Notes: generated by a model from the sequence alone, not told the origin. A DNA stretch of 64,000 bases from Panacibacter microcysteis (GCF_015831355.1 NZ_JADWYR010000001.1:1984001-2048000), one strand, 5' to 3'. Positions 8,537 through 18,307 are shown, counted from the stretch's first letter. Numbers and translations are program-made.

Positions 8537-10300
8537 ATGAATCAAGCTATTGAACAAAAGGGACACCCTAAGGGGCTTGCAGTGCTGTTCTCTACAGAAA
8601 TGTGGGAGCGTTTCAACTTCTACGGCATGAGAACGCTGCTTACCTTATTTCTTTCCGAGGCGCTGTTGATGGGTAATGAAACGGCCTCTATCATTTATGG
8701 CGGCTATCTTGGTTTATGTTATTTAACGCCCATGTTGGGCGGATATATTTCTGACAAATATCTCGGCAACAGGAATTGCATCATACTCGGTGGTAGTATA
8801 ATGGCAATCGGACAAATTGTGTTATTCGGTAGTGCGAGTCTCTTTCATACCAACCTCGATCTCGCAAAAACCCTCATGTGGTCCTCACTGGCATTGTTGA
8901 TTTTTGGTAATGGTTTCTTCAAGCCCAATATATCTTCTATGGTTGGGCAGTTGTATCCCAAAACACAGAAAAGCAAGCTTGATTCAGCTTTCACGATTTT
9001 TTACCTGGGTATAAACGTTGGCGCAACCATGGGACAGTTTCTCTGTCCCTGGCTGGGAGATGTGAAACACGAAGTTACCAATGCAGCAGGCACGGTAGAA
9101 ATGGTAAGAGATCTCAGCGCATTTAAATGGGGCTTTCTTGCGGCAGGTTGCGCAATGGCGATTGGTACCATATCTTTCTTTTTCCTCAAGAACAAATATA
9201 TTGTAACGCCTGAAGGCAATCCTATTGGCGGTATTCCTGATAAAAATGAAGTACACGAAGATGAGGCAACGCATGCCACCTTCTCACAGCAGTCTGTAGT
9301 AATATTAGTCATTACTTTAATCGCTTCATTCTTCCTTTTCCAGTATTTCTCATGGGATAGTGTAAAAATGCCGATGAATGGTTCAGGTATCGGCGTATAT
9401 TTTACCGCATTGGCCATATCGCCAATCAAAACATATGTTTACCCGTTTATTTATGCTGCAGCTATTGCATTGGCAGTATTTATTCTTACAGACAAATCAC
9501 TCACCAGGGTTGAAACACAGAGAATATATGTTCTCTATATTGTTGCATTCTTTGTAATCTTCTTTTGGTCTGCGTTTGAGCAGTCAGGATCATCACTTAC
9601 ATTTATAGCAGACAAGCAGACTGATACAAATATTCTTGGCTGGAACATGCCGCCAAGTATGGTGCAGATCTTTAATGGCCTGTTCATTGTGGTTTTTGCC
9701 ATCCCATTTAGTTATATGTGGATGTGGATGCAAAAAAAGAACATTGAGCCCATGTCTACCGTAAAGCAGGCAATCGGGCTCCTGCTTATTGGCATTGGTT
9801 ATCTTATAATAGCTATGCAGGTTAAAGGCCTGGGAAATAATGATAAAATTGGTGTGGTATGGCTTGCTGTACTGTACCTGTTACATACCTGGGGCGAATT
9901 ATGTTTATCTCCTATAGGCCTTTCACTCGTTGCTAAGCTGGCACCAAAAAGATTTGCCTCTTTATTAATGGGTGTATGGTTTATCGGTAACGCGGCCGGT
10001 TATGCGCTGGCAGGAACACTTGGTGCAATACTCCCTCCTACAGGTGATAAATATACCATGGCCGCAGAAAAAGGAATAAACCTGCAGGGTGTTTTGGACA
10101 AAACTATCCAGGCAACAGCTGACCAGCTTCAGTTTCTTGCAGACAATAAAATTGCCGCAACTTATCCCACATTTGCAGGCTTCGAAATACACAACCTGTA
10201 CGATTTCTTTATGGTGTTTGTAACGCTTTGTATCTCGGCTTCAATATTGCTCTTTGCGTTAACGCCTTTGATCAAAAAAATGATGCACGGCGTAAGATAA
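8537..10300 (+). CDS. POT/PTR family proton-dependent oligopeptide transporter
   Basis: A 587-residue inner-membrane symporter importing di- and tripeptides with protons. The ExxER motif that couples proton binding is present as EMWER (residues 21-25), followed by FNFYGMRTLLTLFL and the second PTR signature around FIFYLGINVGATMG near 155-168. Hydrophobic segments are consistent with 12-14 helices. Its length is on the long side because of an extracytoplasmic or loop insertion near residues 500-560. It is transcribed alone, with a terminator directly after it. Confidence 0.94.
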   Translation: MNQAIEQKGHPKGLAVLFSTEMWERFNFYGMRTLLTLFLSEALLMGNETASIIYGGYLGLCYLTPMLGGYISDKYLGNRNCIILGGSIMAIGQIVLFGSASLFHTNLDLAKTLMWSSLALLIFGNGFFKPNISSMVGQLYPKTQKSKLDSAFTIFYLGINVGATMGQFLCPWLGDVKHEVTNAAGTVEMVRDLSAFKWGFLAAGCAMAIGTISFFFLKNKYIVTPEGNPIGGIPDKNEVHEDEATHATFSQQSVVILVITLIASFFLFQYFSWDSVKMPMNGSGIGVYFTALAISPIKTYVYPFIYAAAIALAVFILTDKSLTRVETQRIYVLYIVAFFVIFFWSAFEQSGSSLTFIADKQTDTNILGWNMPPSMVQIFNGLFIVVFAIPFSYMWMWMQKKNIEPMSTVKQAIGLLLIGIGYLIIAMQVKGLGNNDKIGVVWLAVLYLLHTWGELCLSPIGLSLVAKLAPKRFASLLMGVWFIGNAAGYALAGTLGAILPPTGDKYTMAAEKGINLQGVLDKTIQATADQLQFLADNKIAATYPTFAGFEIHNLYDFFMVFVTLCISASILLFALTPLIKKMMHGVR

Positions 10301-10320
10301 AAGAGACAATACATTAATGC

Positions 10321-10350
10321 AAAAAGGGATGCAAACAGCATCCCTTTTTT
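10321..10350 (+). terminator. intrinsic terminator after the peptide transporter
   Basis: AAAAAGGGATGC, loop AAACA, GCATCCCTTTTTT: a 12-bp stem with a T run, 20 nt after the stop. The A run on the opposite side means it could work in both directions. Confidence 0.93.
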
Positions 10351-10432
10351 CTATTGTAGTTGGTAGGTTTTAATGAATAAGGTAAAACATGAAATGACAT
10401 ACATCCCCAATCATACATCTTCCAGTGACTGT

Positions 10433-12370
10433 TTATTCGAGCACGTAAAATGTATATGGCTCCAGCACCAGGTATTCATTGTCCGGGCCAATAGTTAGGT
10501 ATTGTTTGCTCCAATGATCATACAGCTTTTCTGGTGCAGGATTTTTTTCTTTAAACGCGTACCACGTTAGAAAAGCAGTTTCAGCAGAAAAATTATATAC
10601 AAAAAACATCCGCTTATCGTCAAAGTCGCGCATATAAGCAGCCACATGTATGTTATGAGGGCTCAGCCATGTAATGTTGCTGTGGTCGGCTACAACCGCT
10701 AATTTACGGCGCAGGCTAAGCAGGTGCTGCGTACCTGTAAAAATTCTTTCTTCAACCGTTCCTTTCACAGTAGTTAATTCATTTTTTTTCCAGTCTATAA
10801 CCGGCCTGTGCATCCACCTGTTATCATAACTTTTTCCTTCATCGTTTAAGTAAGAGTAGTCATTGGTGTAACCAGTTTCGTCACCATAGAAAATCATAGG
10901 TACGCCGCCCAGGAAAAAACTGTGCGCCTGCATCAGTAATATCTTTTTTACTGCAAGATCGGTTTGGTAGCTATCATTGCCTGCTACAGCTTTTTCCAGG
11001 CCACACAATGATGCCAGCGAACCGCTTATCCTCGCATCGCCTGTTTTAGGGTTGGTGGCAAACAAGGCACCTGTAGCAGGCGATCCCGGGAAATTTCCCG
11101 AGTAGTAGTTTTTTAAAAAAGTTCTGTGTTCATAAGCGTTCTTGCCGGCCTGCTCAATCATATAGTCATCGTAGCCTAAACCGATATCATCGTGGCAGCG
11201 CGTATAGGTAATCCATGATGTACCAAACGGTTTGCGCAGTATTTCGTGTTGTGCAGCAAGCATTACACGCGTATCACCACTTGCCAGTGCATCCCACTGC
11301 AGTGCCATGTGTGTGGCGTTATAGGCAAAGTCACATTCTTTAGCTGTGTAAGAACCCGTACCAAAATATTTCATGATCTCTTTAGGTGCAACAATTGCTT
11401 CACCCAGTAAAGCCATGCCCGGCGCCGCCACCTGCACGCACTGTTTTATCAGGCGTAGTATGGTATGTGCCTCACGCAGGTTCTGGCAGGTAGTTCCAAT
11501 TTCTTTCCATATAAATGCAGGCGCATCTATACGCAGAATATCAACACCAAGATTAGCGTAAAAGAAAATGTTTTCCAGCATGGCTACAAACACTTCCGGG
11601 TTCCTGTAGTTAAGATCCCACTGGTAGTTGTGAAATACGCTCATTACCCATTTTTTACATTCCGGCACATAGGTAAAACTACCTGGCGCCGCTTCAGGAA
11701 AGACTTCCGGCATGGTCTTCTCATACTCGTCGGGCAAGGTGCGGTCGTTAAAAAAATAAAAAAAATCCTGGTAATAAGCATCGCCCTGCTTTGCTTTTTC
11801 TGCCCATTCGTGTTTGTGAGAAGTGTGATTAAGTACAATGTCGATCATCAGGTACATGTCTTTTTGCAACATCTTTTCCTGGAGCATCTGAAGGTCTGCA
11901 AGGGTGCCAAACCTTTTGTCAACTTTTCTAAAATCACTTACGGCATAACCGCCATCGCTTTCATTGGCCGGGCTTTCAAATACCGGCATCAGGTGTAAAA
12001 AATTTACACCCAGTTGCTCAAAGTAAGTAAGCTTATCACCCAGCTTTTGCAGGTTGCCACAAAAGCGGTCAACATATAAACTCATACCCGCAATACCATT
12101 GGAAAGAAACCAATGGTTTGCTTTGTTTTTTACTTCATCCCTTTCTTTCAAAGCGGCGGAGCGATGTTTATTAGCGTCAGTAATTGTTTGCAATAGTTTG
12201 GCAAACACAGCGGCTCCGTTGCTGTGTTGCTGGTAAAGCTCATCATACAATGCTTTAATAGCCGAAGCATTGGCCATGAATCTTGTATAAAACAAATTAT
12301 CATTACCGGCTATATCGGTTTCGGCTTGCAGCAGTTTGTTTAGTTGTTGGTGAAGTTGGTAATTGTACAT
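10433..12370 (-). CDS. amylosucrase (GH13 subfamily 4)
   Basis: A 645-residue alpha-amylase-superfamily enzyme that should transfer the glucosyl unit of sucrose onto an alpha-1,4-glucan, releasing fructose. It has the amylosucrase-type all-helical N-terminal domain (residues 1-90) before the barrel. Catalytic residues are visible: nucleophile Asp282 in DILRIDAPAF, acid/base Glu324 in LLGEAIVAP, and His393-Asp394 in RCHDDIGLG. These lie very near the positions of the characterised Neisseria enzyme (636 residues). There is no signal peptide, so it is intracellular. A related option is a sucrose hydrolase of the same subfamily. The fructokinase and sucrose-type transporter upstream fit the amylosucrase role well. 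Confidence 0.88.
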   Translation of the reverse strand: MYNYQLHQQLNKLLQAETDIAGNDNLFYTRFMANASAIKALYDELYQQHSNGAAVFAKLLQTITDANKHRSAALKERDEVKNKANHWFLSNGIAGMSLYVDRFCGNLQKLGDKLTYFEQLGVNFLHLMPVFESPANESDGGYAVSDFRKVDKRFGTLADLQMLQEKMLQKDMYLMIDIVLNHTSHKHEWAEKAKQGDAYYQDFFYFFNDRTLPDEYEKTMPEVFPEAAPGSFTYVPECKKWVMSVFHNYQWDLNYRNPEVFVAMLENIFFYANLGVDILRIDAPAFIWKEIGTTCQNLREAHTILRLIKQCVQVAAPGMALLGEAIVAPKEIMKYFGTGSYTAKECDFAYNATHMALQWDALASGDTRVMLAAQHEILRKPFGTSWITYTRCHDDIGLGYDDYMIEQAGKNAYEHRTFLKNYYSGNFPGSPATGALFATNPKTGDARISGSLASLCGLEKAVAGNDSYQTDLAVKKILLMQAHSFFLGGVPMIFYGDETGYTNDYSYLNDEGKSYDNRWMHRPVIDWKKNELTTVKGTVEERIFTGTQHLLSLRRKLAVVADHSNITWLSPHNIHVAAYMRDFDDKRMFFVYNFSAETAFLTWYAFKEKNPAPEKLYDHWSKQYLTIGPDNEYLVLEPYTFYVLE

Positions 12371-12380
12371 GCTTTTTCTT

Positions 12381-12468
12381 TTATGTTACCAGCTATGGTT
12401 CTTTGTGGCATCGCCTGTTGTGTCACTCACTTGTACTGAAAGTTCTTATGGCAACTGAAGCGATCGGT
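12381..12468 (+). repeat. dispersed intergenic repeat, copy 3 (T/A core)
   Basis: The core TTGTGTCACTCACTTGTAC is at 12418-12436, preceded by GTGGCATCGCCTG. It lies between fructokinase and amylosucrase, antisense to both genes. Confidence 0.85.
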
Positions 12469-12558
12469 TTGCCCGTGCTTACGCAAACCCGGCCAGGCAG
12501 GTCGTGTATTGGCGTATTTTGCCTGTAAAACAAGTGTGGCCCAAACAATGGTAGCAAC

Positions 12559-13512
12559 CTATTTAAAAATATCGCTGCTTAAATGTTTGAACGCCTCCAT
12601 TGCCCCCATGTATTCGCAGGTTCTTGCGCCGGCTTTATTCGCATTGTGAACGATCGCTGTCCATGAAGCTTCATCAAGCTGCTTAATTTCTTCCAGCGTT
12701 TGATTACTTAACTGGTACAGTACCGCACCCACAAACGCATCACCTGCGCCTGTTGTATCAACCGGGCTAACAGCAATACTGGGAACAATAATTGTTTTAT
12801 GATTGATGCATAACATTGTGCCGTCTTTGCCCAATGTAATGGCAAATACAGCTTTTGTTTTGCCAAACAGGTAATGCACCGCATCTTCCAGCGTGGGCTT
12901 GCCGGAAAGCAGCATGGCCTCTTCATCGCTCACTTTAAAGAAGTGGCAGCTTTCAATAAAATTCAGGCTTTGGTCAATAAAACTTTTAGTATCTTTTTTT
13001 ATCAGCAGGTGACGGTAGTTTGGATCAAAGCTGATGAGCAGGTTTTGTTGCAATGCTTTCTGCATAAGGCCTGCATACGCAGCCTGTAAAGGACCTGGCA
13101 AAAAACCGGTGGCGGAGCCAAAGTGCACAATCGAAAATTCACTGAGATTGATGCCTTCTACTTCGTGCCTGCTAAGCTGACCATCTGCACCACGGTTAAA
13201 ATAAAAATCACGTTCACCATTTTCCATCAGCGATACGAAAGCAAACGTGGTGAAATGGTGCTCATCCTGCAGCATCCATTTTGTAGAAACACCAAATGAT
13301 TGCATTACTTCTATCAGGTGTTTACCAAACGGGTCTATACCAACTTTTGCAGCAAGTTCTACCTGGCCTCCCAATGCAGCCACTGCTGCAGCTACATTTG
13401 TGGGCGCGCCGCCCGCTTTCTTTAAAAAATTATTGCCATCAGCTAAAGAGCTGCCTTTATCTACACAGATCATATCTATGAGCGCTTCACCAATGCAGAG
13501 TATTTTTTTCAT
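12559..13512 (-). CDS. PfkB-family carbohydrate kinase, probable fructokinase
   Basis: A 317-residue ribokinase-like sugar kinase. It begins MKKILCIGEALIDM, has the substrate-binding glycine motif GGAPTNVA (34-41), and ends with DTTGAGDAFVGA where Asp258 is the catalytic base. The start is placed at the ATG at 13512; an upstream GTG at 13548 gives an extra 12 residues that do not resemble the family. Fructose released by the adjacent amylosucrase is the natural substrate, giving fructose-6-phosphate. The specificity is inferred from context and not from a unique motif. Confidence 0.87.
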   Translation of the reverse strand: MKKILCIGEALIDMICVDKGSSLADGNNFLKKAGGAPTNVAAAVAALGGQVELAAKVGIDPFGKHLIEVMQSFGVSTKWMLQDEHHFTTFAFVSLMENGERDFYFNRGADGQLSRHEVEGINLSEFSIVHFGSATGFLPGPLQAAYAGLMQKALQQNLLISFDPNYRHLLIKKDTKSFIDQSLNFIESCHFFKVSDEEAMLLSGKPTLEDAVHYLFGKTKAVFAITLGKDGTMLCINHKTIIVPSIAVSPVDTTGAGDAFVGAVLYQLSNQTLEEIKQLDEASWTAIVHNANKAGARTCEYMGAMEAFKHLSSDIFK

Positions 13513-13637
13513 GTTCTTTTTTTTATGACCAGCAATAATATTCGTCACCCGTTAATCTTTGAAGCAAATACTTCGTGGAGCTTCACGCATGGCTGGTTTT
13601 ATGGGCCAGCTATACTTTCCTGGAAGATCCGTTTGCT

Positions 13638-13724
13638 TCAATCTTCGCGTTTGCTCAACAGCGCTTCAACCGTACAAGAGTGCGACGCAACCAAAGCTTA
13701 ATGCCTGCACTGCTGCCTGGCTCC
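13638..13724 (-). repeat. dispersed intergenic repeat, copy 4 (C/G core)
   Basis: On the minus strand the core reads TTGCGTCGCACTCTTGTAC (13672-13690). Its 5' arm, AGCCAGGCAGCAGTGCAGG, ends only a few bases from the transporter stop codon. The 3' arm contains TTGAGCAAACGCGAAGATTG. It lies between transporter and kinase, in the sense direction. Confidence 0.85.
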
Positions 13725-13730
13725 AAAAAA

Positions 13731-15071
13731 TCAGTGCGCCCCGCCAACGGGCAATACTACCTCTGCAGCAGGCTTATCTGCTTTTATAAGCATTGTTGCG
13801 GCACATGCAATCAGCAACAGCACACCGGCAAAGGTGATGGCTCTTCCGGGATCGTTGTTTAAAAACCTGTCCAGTATAAAACCAAAAGTTGTTGTTTGCA
13901 GTATCATGGGTATAACGATCATCATGTTAATAATGCCCATGTATACGCCATAGCGTTCTTTGGGAATTTTGTTTACTACCATCAGGTAAGGTATGCCCAT
14001 CATACTTGCCCATGCTATGCCAAAACCCGTCATAGGTGCAAAAAGCAGGTACTTGTTTTCAATCTGTGGAAATATGATGAGGCCAAGGCCTGCCAGCAAC
14101 AGGCAGGATATATGTACAAATTTTGGTGAAAACTTTTTGGCAAGAAACACGAGGCCAAAGGCAGACAAAAAGGTTACTATGTTATACCAGCCATTTACCA
14201 GTCCGGCCCAGCCTACAGCTTCCTGGTACAACGTGGGATCTTTGGAGGGCGAGGTTTTCCAGACAGACTGGGCGATGCTTTTTGCGGCATTCTGCCAATA
14301 ACAAAAAAGTGCATACCACTGAAAGAGGTACACGAGGGCAAGCTGCCACATTACTTTAGGCATATCCCTGATGGCGTGCGGTATTTCAATAAAGGGATCC
14401 AGTATACTTTGTTTATTTGCTTTTAATGCTGCCAGCTCTTCTGCTGTTGGTGGTATCTCCGGTGTTTTTTTAATTGACCATAAAACAGAAGTGATGGAAC
14501 ACAATGAACCAAGAAAGAAAGATGCAAAAACCCAGTAAGGTATTTGCCCGTGCATTTGTTTGAGGTAAGTAACTTTTTGAAAGATAAACAGCGAAACATT
14601 GGCCAGTGTAATACCGAGGCCTGTAAAAAAACTTTGGGTAAGAAAACCGGTGGCCATCTGATCTGCCGGTAGTTTATCTGCAATGAAGGCGCGGTATGGT
14701 TCCATGGCCGTGTTGTTGGCTGCATCTAGCACCCACAACAATCCTGCTGCCATCCAGAGTGTACTGCTGAAAGGGTACACAAAAAGGCAAAGGCTGCAAA
14801 ACAATGCACCAATAAAAAAATATGGTTTACGGCGCCCCCATCGTGAGTGCCATGTCTTATCGCTCATAGCGCCGATGATGGGTTGTATCAGTAAACCGGT
14901 CATAGGGCCAGCCAGGTTAAGAAAGGGAATTTCATCCGGCTTTGCGCCAAGAAAATCGTAGATAGGATTTATTGCGGTTTGCTGCAGACCAAAACTATAC
15001 TGAATGCCGAAGAAACCAACATTCATATTGATGATCTGCATAAAACTGAGGCGCGGTTTAAAAAAAGACAT
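13731..15071 (-). CDS. MFS sugar transporter, sucrose/SLC45-like (GPH-related)
   Basis: A 446-residue, 12-helix permease. After helix 2 it has [17 protein letters not shown], matching the RxGRRxP loop of plant and bacterial sucrose/maltose proton symporters. The next segment has [21 protein letters not shown], also characteristic of that group. The start is set at ATG 15071; a TTG at 15077 is less likely. It is the first gene of a minus-strand group with fructokinase and amylosucrase, so sucrose is the likeliest substrate, with maltose or another disaccharide possible. The gaps to the downstream genes are 218 and 188 nt and each contains a dispersed repeat. Confidence 0.85.
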   Translation of the reverse strand: MSFFKPRLSFMQIINMNVGFFGIQYSFGLQQTAINPIYDFLGAKPDEIPFLNLAGPMTGLLIQPIIGAMSDKTWHSRWGRRKPYFFIGALFCSLCLFVYPFSSTLWMAAGLLWVLDAANNTAMEPYRAFIADKLPADQMATGFLTQSFFTGLGITLANVSLFIFQKVTYLKQMHGQIPYWVFASFFLGSLCSITSVLWSIKKTPEIPPTAEELAALKANKQSILDPFIEIPHAIRDMPKVMWQLALVYLFQWYALFCYWQNAAKSIAQSVWKTSPSKDPTLYQEAVGWAGLVNGWYNIVTFLSAFGLVFLAKKFSPKFVHISCLLLAGLGLIIFPQIENKYLLFAPMTGFGIAWASMMGIPYLMVVNKIPKERYGVYMGIINMMIVIPMILQTTTFGFILDRFLNNDPGRAITFAGVLLLIACAATMLIKADKPAAEVVLPVGGAH

Positions 15072-15130
15072 AAGCAATCATTAATTGGAAACAATAAATT
15101 TACTCAAACACTTAAAACAAAATACAGTTA

Positions 15131-15138
15131 TACATTTG
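15131..15138 (+). promoter_or_regulatory. candidate -7 promoter element of the sensor kinase gene
   Basis: TACATTTG, an exact match to the Bacteroidota consensus TAnnTTTG, ends 40 nt before the kinase ATG. I see no clear TTG-type -33 box at the right distance. Confidence 0.45.
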
Positions 15139-15178
15139 TGCTTTGGTTGCAATCGTTTGCGGTGAATAAATTTACGGC

Positions 15179-16159
15179 ATGATAAGAAGACTACGAAAAC
15201 AGCGGCTTGCATTTATAACATTGGTGTACTGGTTTTTGCTTATTTATATCATTGCTGCGCTGGTGTGGTGGTTTATTTCACTGGAGCGGCAAAACGACCT
15301 GATGTACACTTACCGTTTAAGTGAACTGAACAAAGACGATCTGCAATACAACAATAAACTGGCGCAACTGAACGAAGACCGTAACCGCAAAACAGCCCAG
15401 TATGTAGGTGAAGGTTCAACATTCTTATTGCTGATCTTATTAGGTGCTGTTTTTGTATACCGGGCCACACGCAAACAGTTGCGCCTTTCCCAGCAGCAGC
15501 AAAATTTTATGATGGCCGTAACGCATGAACTCAAAACACCCATTGCTGTTACACGCCTTAACCTTGAGACGTTACAAAAAAGAAAGCTGGAAGAGCAGCA
15601 GCAGGAAAAACTGATCAGCCTTGCGCTTGATGAAACCAACCGGCTCAACCTGCTTACCAACAATATATTGGTGGCCGCACAGCTCGATGCGGGGAATTAC
15701 GTGATCAACAGGCAAAAGATCAATGTAAGTGTTGTAACACAGGAGGCCGTAAAAGACTTTGGTAAAAGGTTTCGCAACAGGCAGATTGATACTGCTATAA
15801 CCGGTGATATTTTTATAGAAGGCGAACTGATGCTGATGCAGATGCTGATCAATAATTTAATAGAGAATGCACTGAAATATTCCGCTAAAGACAAGCCTGT
15901 AACGGTTCGGCTACAGCAAAGCAATAATGATGTGGTATTGAAAGTGATAGATGAAGGTGCAGGTATTAAACCCGCGGAAAAGAAAAAAATATTTGAAAAG
16001 TTTTATCGCTCGGGAGATGAATCTGTGAGAACCACTAAAGGCACCGGTCTTGGATTGTATCTTTGTAAGCGTATTGTAAAAGATCACAAGGGAACCATCA
16101 ATGTAACTGATAATGAACCCGGCGGTTCCGTATTTACTGTAACCATTCCTGTTATATGA
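15179..16159 (+). CDS. membrane sensor histidine kinase (OmpR-type partner)
   Basis: A 326-residue sensor kinase. Two transmembrane segments (about 11-33 and 80-98) enclose a short periplasmic loop of about 45 residues with no recognised sensor domain. The dimerisation box has the phospho-acceptor His116 in THELKTP. The ATPase domain has NNLIENALKYS (N box), DEGAGI (G1) and GTGLGLYLCKR (G2). The stop overlaps the downstream response regulator start as ATGA, so the two are co-translated. The signal cannot be predicted; the small loop suggests sensing within the membrane or through a partner. Confidence 0.93.
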   Translation: MIRRLRKQRLAFITLVYWFLLIYIIAALVWWFISLERQNDLMYTYRLSELNKDDLQYNNKLAQLNEDRNRKTAQYVGEGSTFLLLILLGAVFVYRATRKQLRLSQQQQNFMMAVTHELKTPIAVTRLNLETLQKRKLEEQQQEKLISLALDETNRLNLLTNNILVAAQLDAGNYVINRQKINVSVVTQEAVKDFGKRFRNRQIDTAITGDIFIEGELMLMQMLINNLIENALKYSAKDKPVTVRLQQSNNDVVLKVIDEGAGIKPAEKKKIFEKFYRSGDESVRTTKGTGLGLYLCKRIVKDHKGTINVTDNEPGGSVFTVTIPVI

Positions 16160-16866
16160 GCAACGAAAGCAAACTGAGTATACTGTTGGTAGAAGATGAG
16201 GAAAACCTACACGAGGCATTAAAACTAAATCTTGAAATGGAAGGCTACGAAGTTACTTCCTGCTACGATGGCAATGAAGCGTTGAAAGCTGTTCACAATG
16301 AATATTTCGACCTGATCATTATGGATATCATGTTGCCGGGCATAGACGGCATCAGCATTACGGAAAACATCAGGCTGCAACAAAATGAAGTACCCATACT
16401 AATGCTCAGTGCAAAAAATACCGGGGCAGACAGGGTAACTGGCTTAAAAAAAGGTGCCGATGATTACCTTACCAAACCTTTTAACCTGGAAGAGTTATTA
16501 CTACGCGTAGAAAAGCTCATTGATAAGAATAAAAAGATCCGCGTAAAAGAAACAGTAGGCGATAAATACGAATTCAGCGGGAATACCATCAATTTTAAAG
16601 CGCAGGATGCCATTACATGGAATGGCCATAAGGTTGACCTGAGCAAAAAAGAAATCATGCTGCTCAAACTGCTCATCGAAAACAAAGGCCAGGTAGTAAC
16701 CCGGGAAAAAATATTGCAGATGGTCTGGGGTTACAATGTTTATCCCACTACAAGAACCATTGATAATTTTATCCTTAGCTTTCGCAAGTATTTTGAGCCC
16801 GATAGCAGGAACCCCAGGTATTTTCATTCCGTACGCGGTATGGGTTATAAGTTTACCGAAGAATAA
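16156..16866 (+). CDS. OmpR/PhoB-family response regulator
   Basis: A 236-residue regulator. The receiver domain has acidic residues EDEE (13-16), phospho-acceptor Asp57 in LIIMDIMLP, and KPF near residue 109. The C-terminal winged helix includes LSKKEIMLLKLLIENKGQVVTREKIL and ends HSVRGMGYKFTEE, the normal OmpR-type ending. It forms a two-component pair with the kinase that overlaps it by 4 nt. The target genes are not evident. Confidence 0.95.
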   Translation: MSNESKLSILLVEDEENLHEALKLNLEMEGYEVTSCYDGNEALKAVHNEYFDLIIMDIMLPGIDGISITENIRLQQNEVPILMLSAKNTGADRVTGLKKGADDYLTKPFNLEELLLRVEKLIDKNKKIRVKETVGDKYEFSGNTINFKAQDAITWNGHKVDLSKKEIMLLKLLIENKGQVVTREKILQMVWGYNVYPTTRTIDNFILSFRKYFEPDSRNPRYFHSVRGMGYKFTEE

Positions 16867-16881
16867 TGGCGCAAAGGTGCT

Positions 16882-18288
16882 TTAGGTTATCGGGTAAAGT
16901 TTCTTTATAACTGCACTCAGTTCAAAATAAATATCTTCTTTTACGCCTTCCGCAATATCCGGCGAGTACAGGTTGCGGTTACAGGCCGCGTAAATTTTGT
17001 TACACAGCGCAGCCATTTCAGCGTCTTCATGCTGTAAAAGCATTATACATTCTGCGGCCGGTGCATGTTCTTTGTTAAACCTTTTTTGTAACGATGCCGT
17101 AAGCAGGTGCGATGCGCCCGATAGAAATGATCTGTCATCAGTTACTGCACCCAAACTATTTAAAGCAGAAAGAATTTCAACACCATTTTCTTCAGGCAAT
17201 TTTGCTGCTGCAGCAGCAACCGGTGCAGCAGGTTGTTGCTCCCGGGTTTTCTGCTTTTTGTTTTTCAGGTTGTTGCTTACAAAAAGCACCGTTAGCACGG
17301 TTAACGCAATGGCACCAATGATCCATAAATATTTGCTGTTGCTTACATCTTCCTGCACTATACTTTCCAGCCGGGCTTTGTTGTTAACCGGTTTTGAAAA
17401 AGTTGCACGTACAGCGTCAGTCGATACAGTTTTGTAAGTATTGGCAGCAGCATCAAAATAATTGAATGAAACCGGTGGTATAGTCAGTGGTCCTTCCTTT
17501 AATGCAATAAAAGGTATCGCAAAACTTTTATAGCCTGTGGCAGGGTAATCGTTCTCATTGATCTGCTGCGAATCCGTTGGCTCAAAATGTTCCGTTTGTG
17601 CGGGCCAGCTTATCCCCGGCAGGTGAATGCCGGTAAAATTACCGCTGCCTTTTATCGTAATACGCAGCACTGCATTTTCACCTGCCGGTATATCATTGCT
17701 GTCAATAGCCGCTGCTATAGAAAAGCTGCCGATTACGCCACTAAAATCTGCTGGTTTATCTTGCTCCGGCAACGCTTTCACGTCTATGATCAACGGGTCA
17801 TTTGCAATAGTAAGTGAATAATTATCCGGCGTGTTATCGGTATTGTTAAAAGGCACAATGTTGTCTATCGCAGCCTGCCCCAGTTGCAGCGGCCCTTCTT
17901 CCAGTGGTACAACCTGTACTTTTCTTATCGTATATACATGGAATATTTTACCGTTAATATCTTCAATTTCCGGGTCAGATGAATACGGCACATCGCTTAC
18001 ACTGCAACCGTCAAACGAAGGTTGCCTGTTTATTCTCGAACGGCAGTAAATGCACGAATAAAGTTTATAAGTAACCACCACCGGCTCACCAACATACGCA
18101 GATGTTTTACTGGCAATCGCTTTTACAAAAATGCTTTTACGTATAATAACCTCGGGGTTTTCGTTTTTTTCAACAGTTGGCGTTTGGTAACCATCATTAA
18201 ACAGCGATGGCAGTTGCGCCGGTGTTTGCGCCACGCCATAAAAGCCCATACATAAAAAAATCATCAATATAAAAGGCCTGCTGTTCAT
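16882..18288 (-). CDS. batD: BatD-family protein (aerotolerance-type)
   Basis: A 468-residue protein with a signal peptide (MNSRPFILMIFLCMGFYGVAQ), beta-rich extracytoplasmic domains, one transmembrane helix near 325-345 (YLWIIGAIALTVLTVLFV) and a cytoplasmic tail. The segment VGEPVVVTYKLYS followed by QPSFDGCSV matches the BatD family. BatD normally works with von Willebrand-type BatA/BatB and BatC/E, but none is adjacent. The start is placed at 18288; the longer reading to 18414 would begin inside a dispersed repeat and lies upstream of an exact -7 element. Some Cys residues (CIYC) in the first domain are unusual. Confidence 0.75.
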   Translation of the reverse strand: MNSRPFILMIFLCMGFYGVAQTPAQLPSLFNDGYQTPTVEKNENPEVIIRKSIFVKAIASKTSAYVGEPVVVTYKLYSCIYCRSRINRQPSFDGCSVSDVPYSSDPEIEDINGKIFHVYTIRKVQVVPLEEGPLQLGQAAIDNIVPFNNTDNTPDNYSLTIANDPLIIDVKALPEQDKPADFSGVIGSFSIAAAIDSNDIPAGENAVLRITIKGSGNFTGIHLPGISWPAQTEHFEPTDSQQINENDYPATGYKSFAIPFIALKEGPLTIPPVSFNYFDAAANTYKTVSTDAVRATFSKPVNNKARLESIVQEDVSNSKYLWIIGAIALTVLTVLFVSNNLKNKKQKTREQQPAAPVAAAAAKLPEENGVEILSALNSLGAVTDDRSFLSGASHLLTASLQKRFNKEHAPAAECIMLLQHEDAEMAALCNKIYAACNRNLYSPDIAEGVKEDIYFELSAVIKKLYPIT

Positions 18289-18299
18289 AATAAGGAACA

Positions 18300-18307
18300 C
18301 AAAAATA
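18300..18307 (-). promoter_or_regulatory. candidate -7 promoter element of batD
   Basis: On the minus strand the sequence is TATTTTTG, an exact TAnnTTTG match ending 12 nt before the ATG at 18288. It supports the short start and implies a leader of only a few bases. Confidence 0.55.

Noticed and set aside
11465-11998. 177-codon ORF antisense to amylosucrase
   Set aside because: It is a reading-frame shadow of a strongly supported gene and has no domain.
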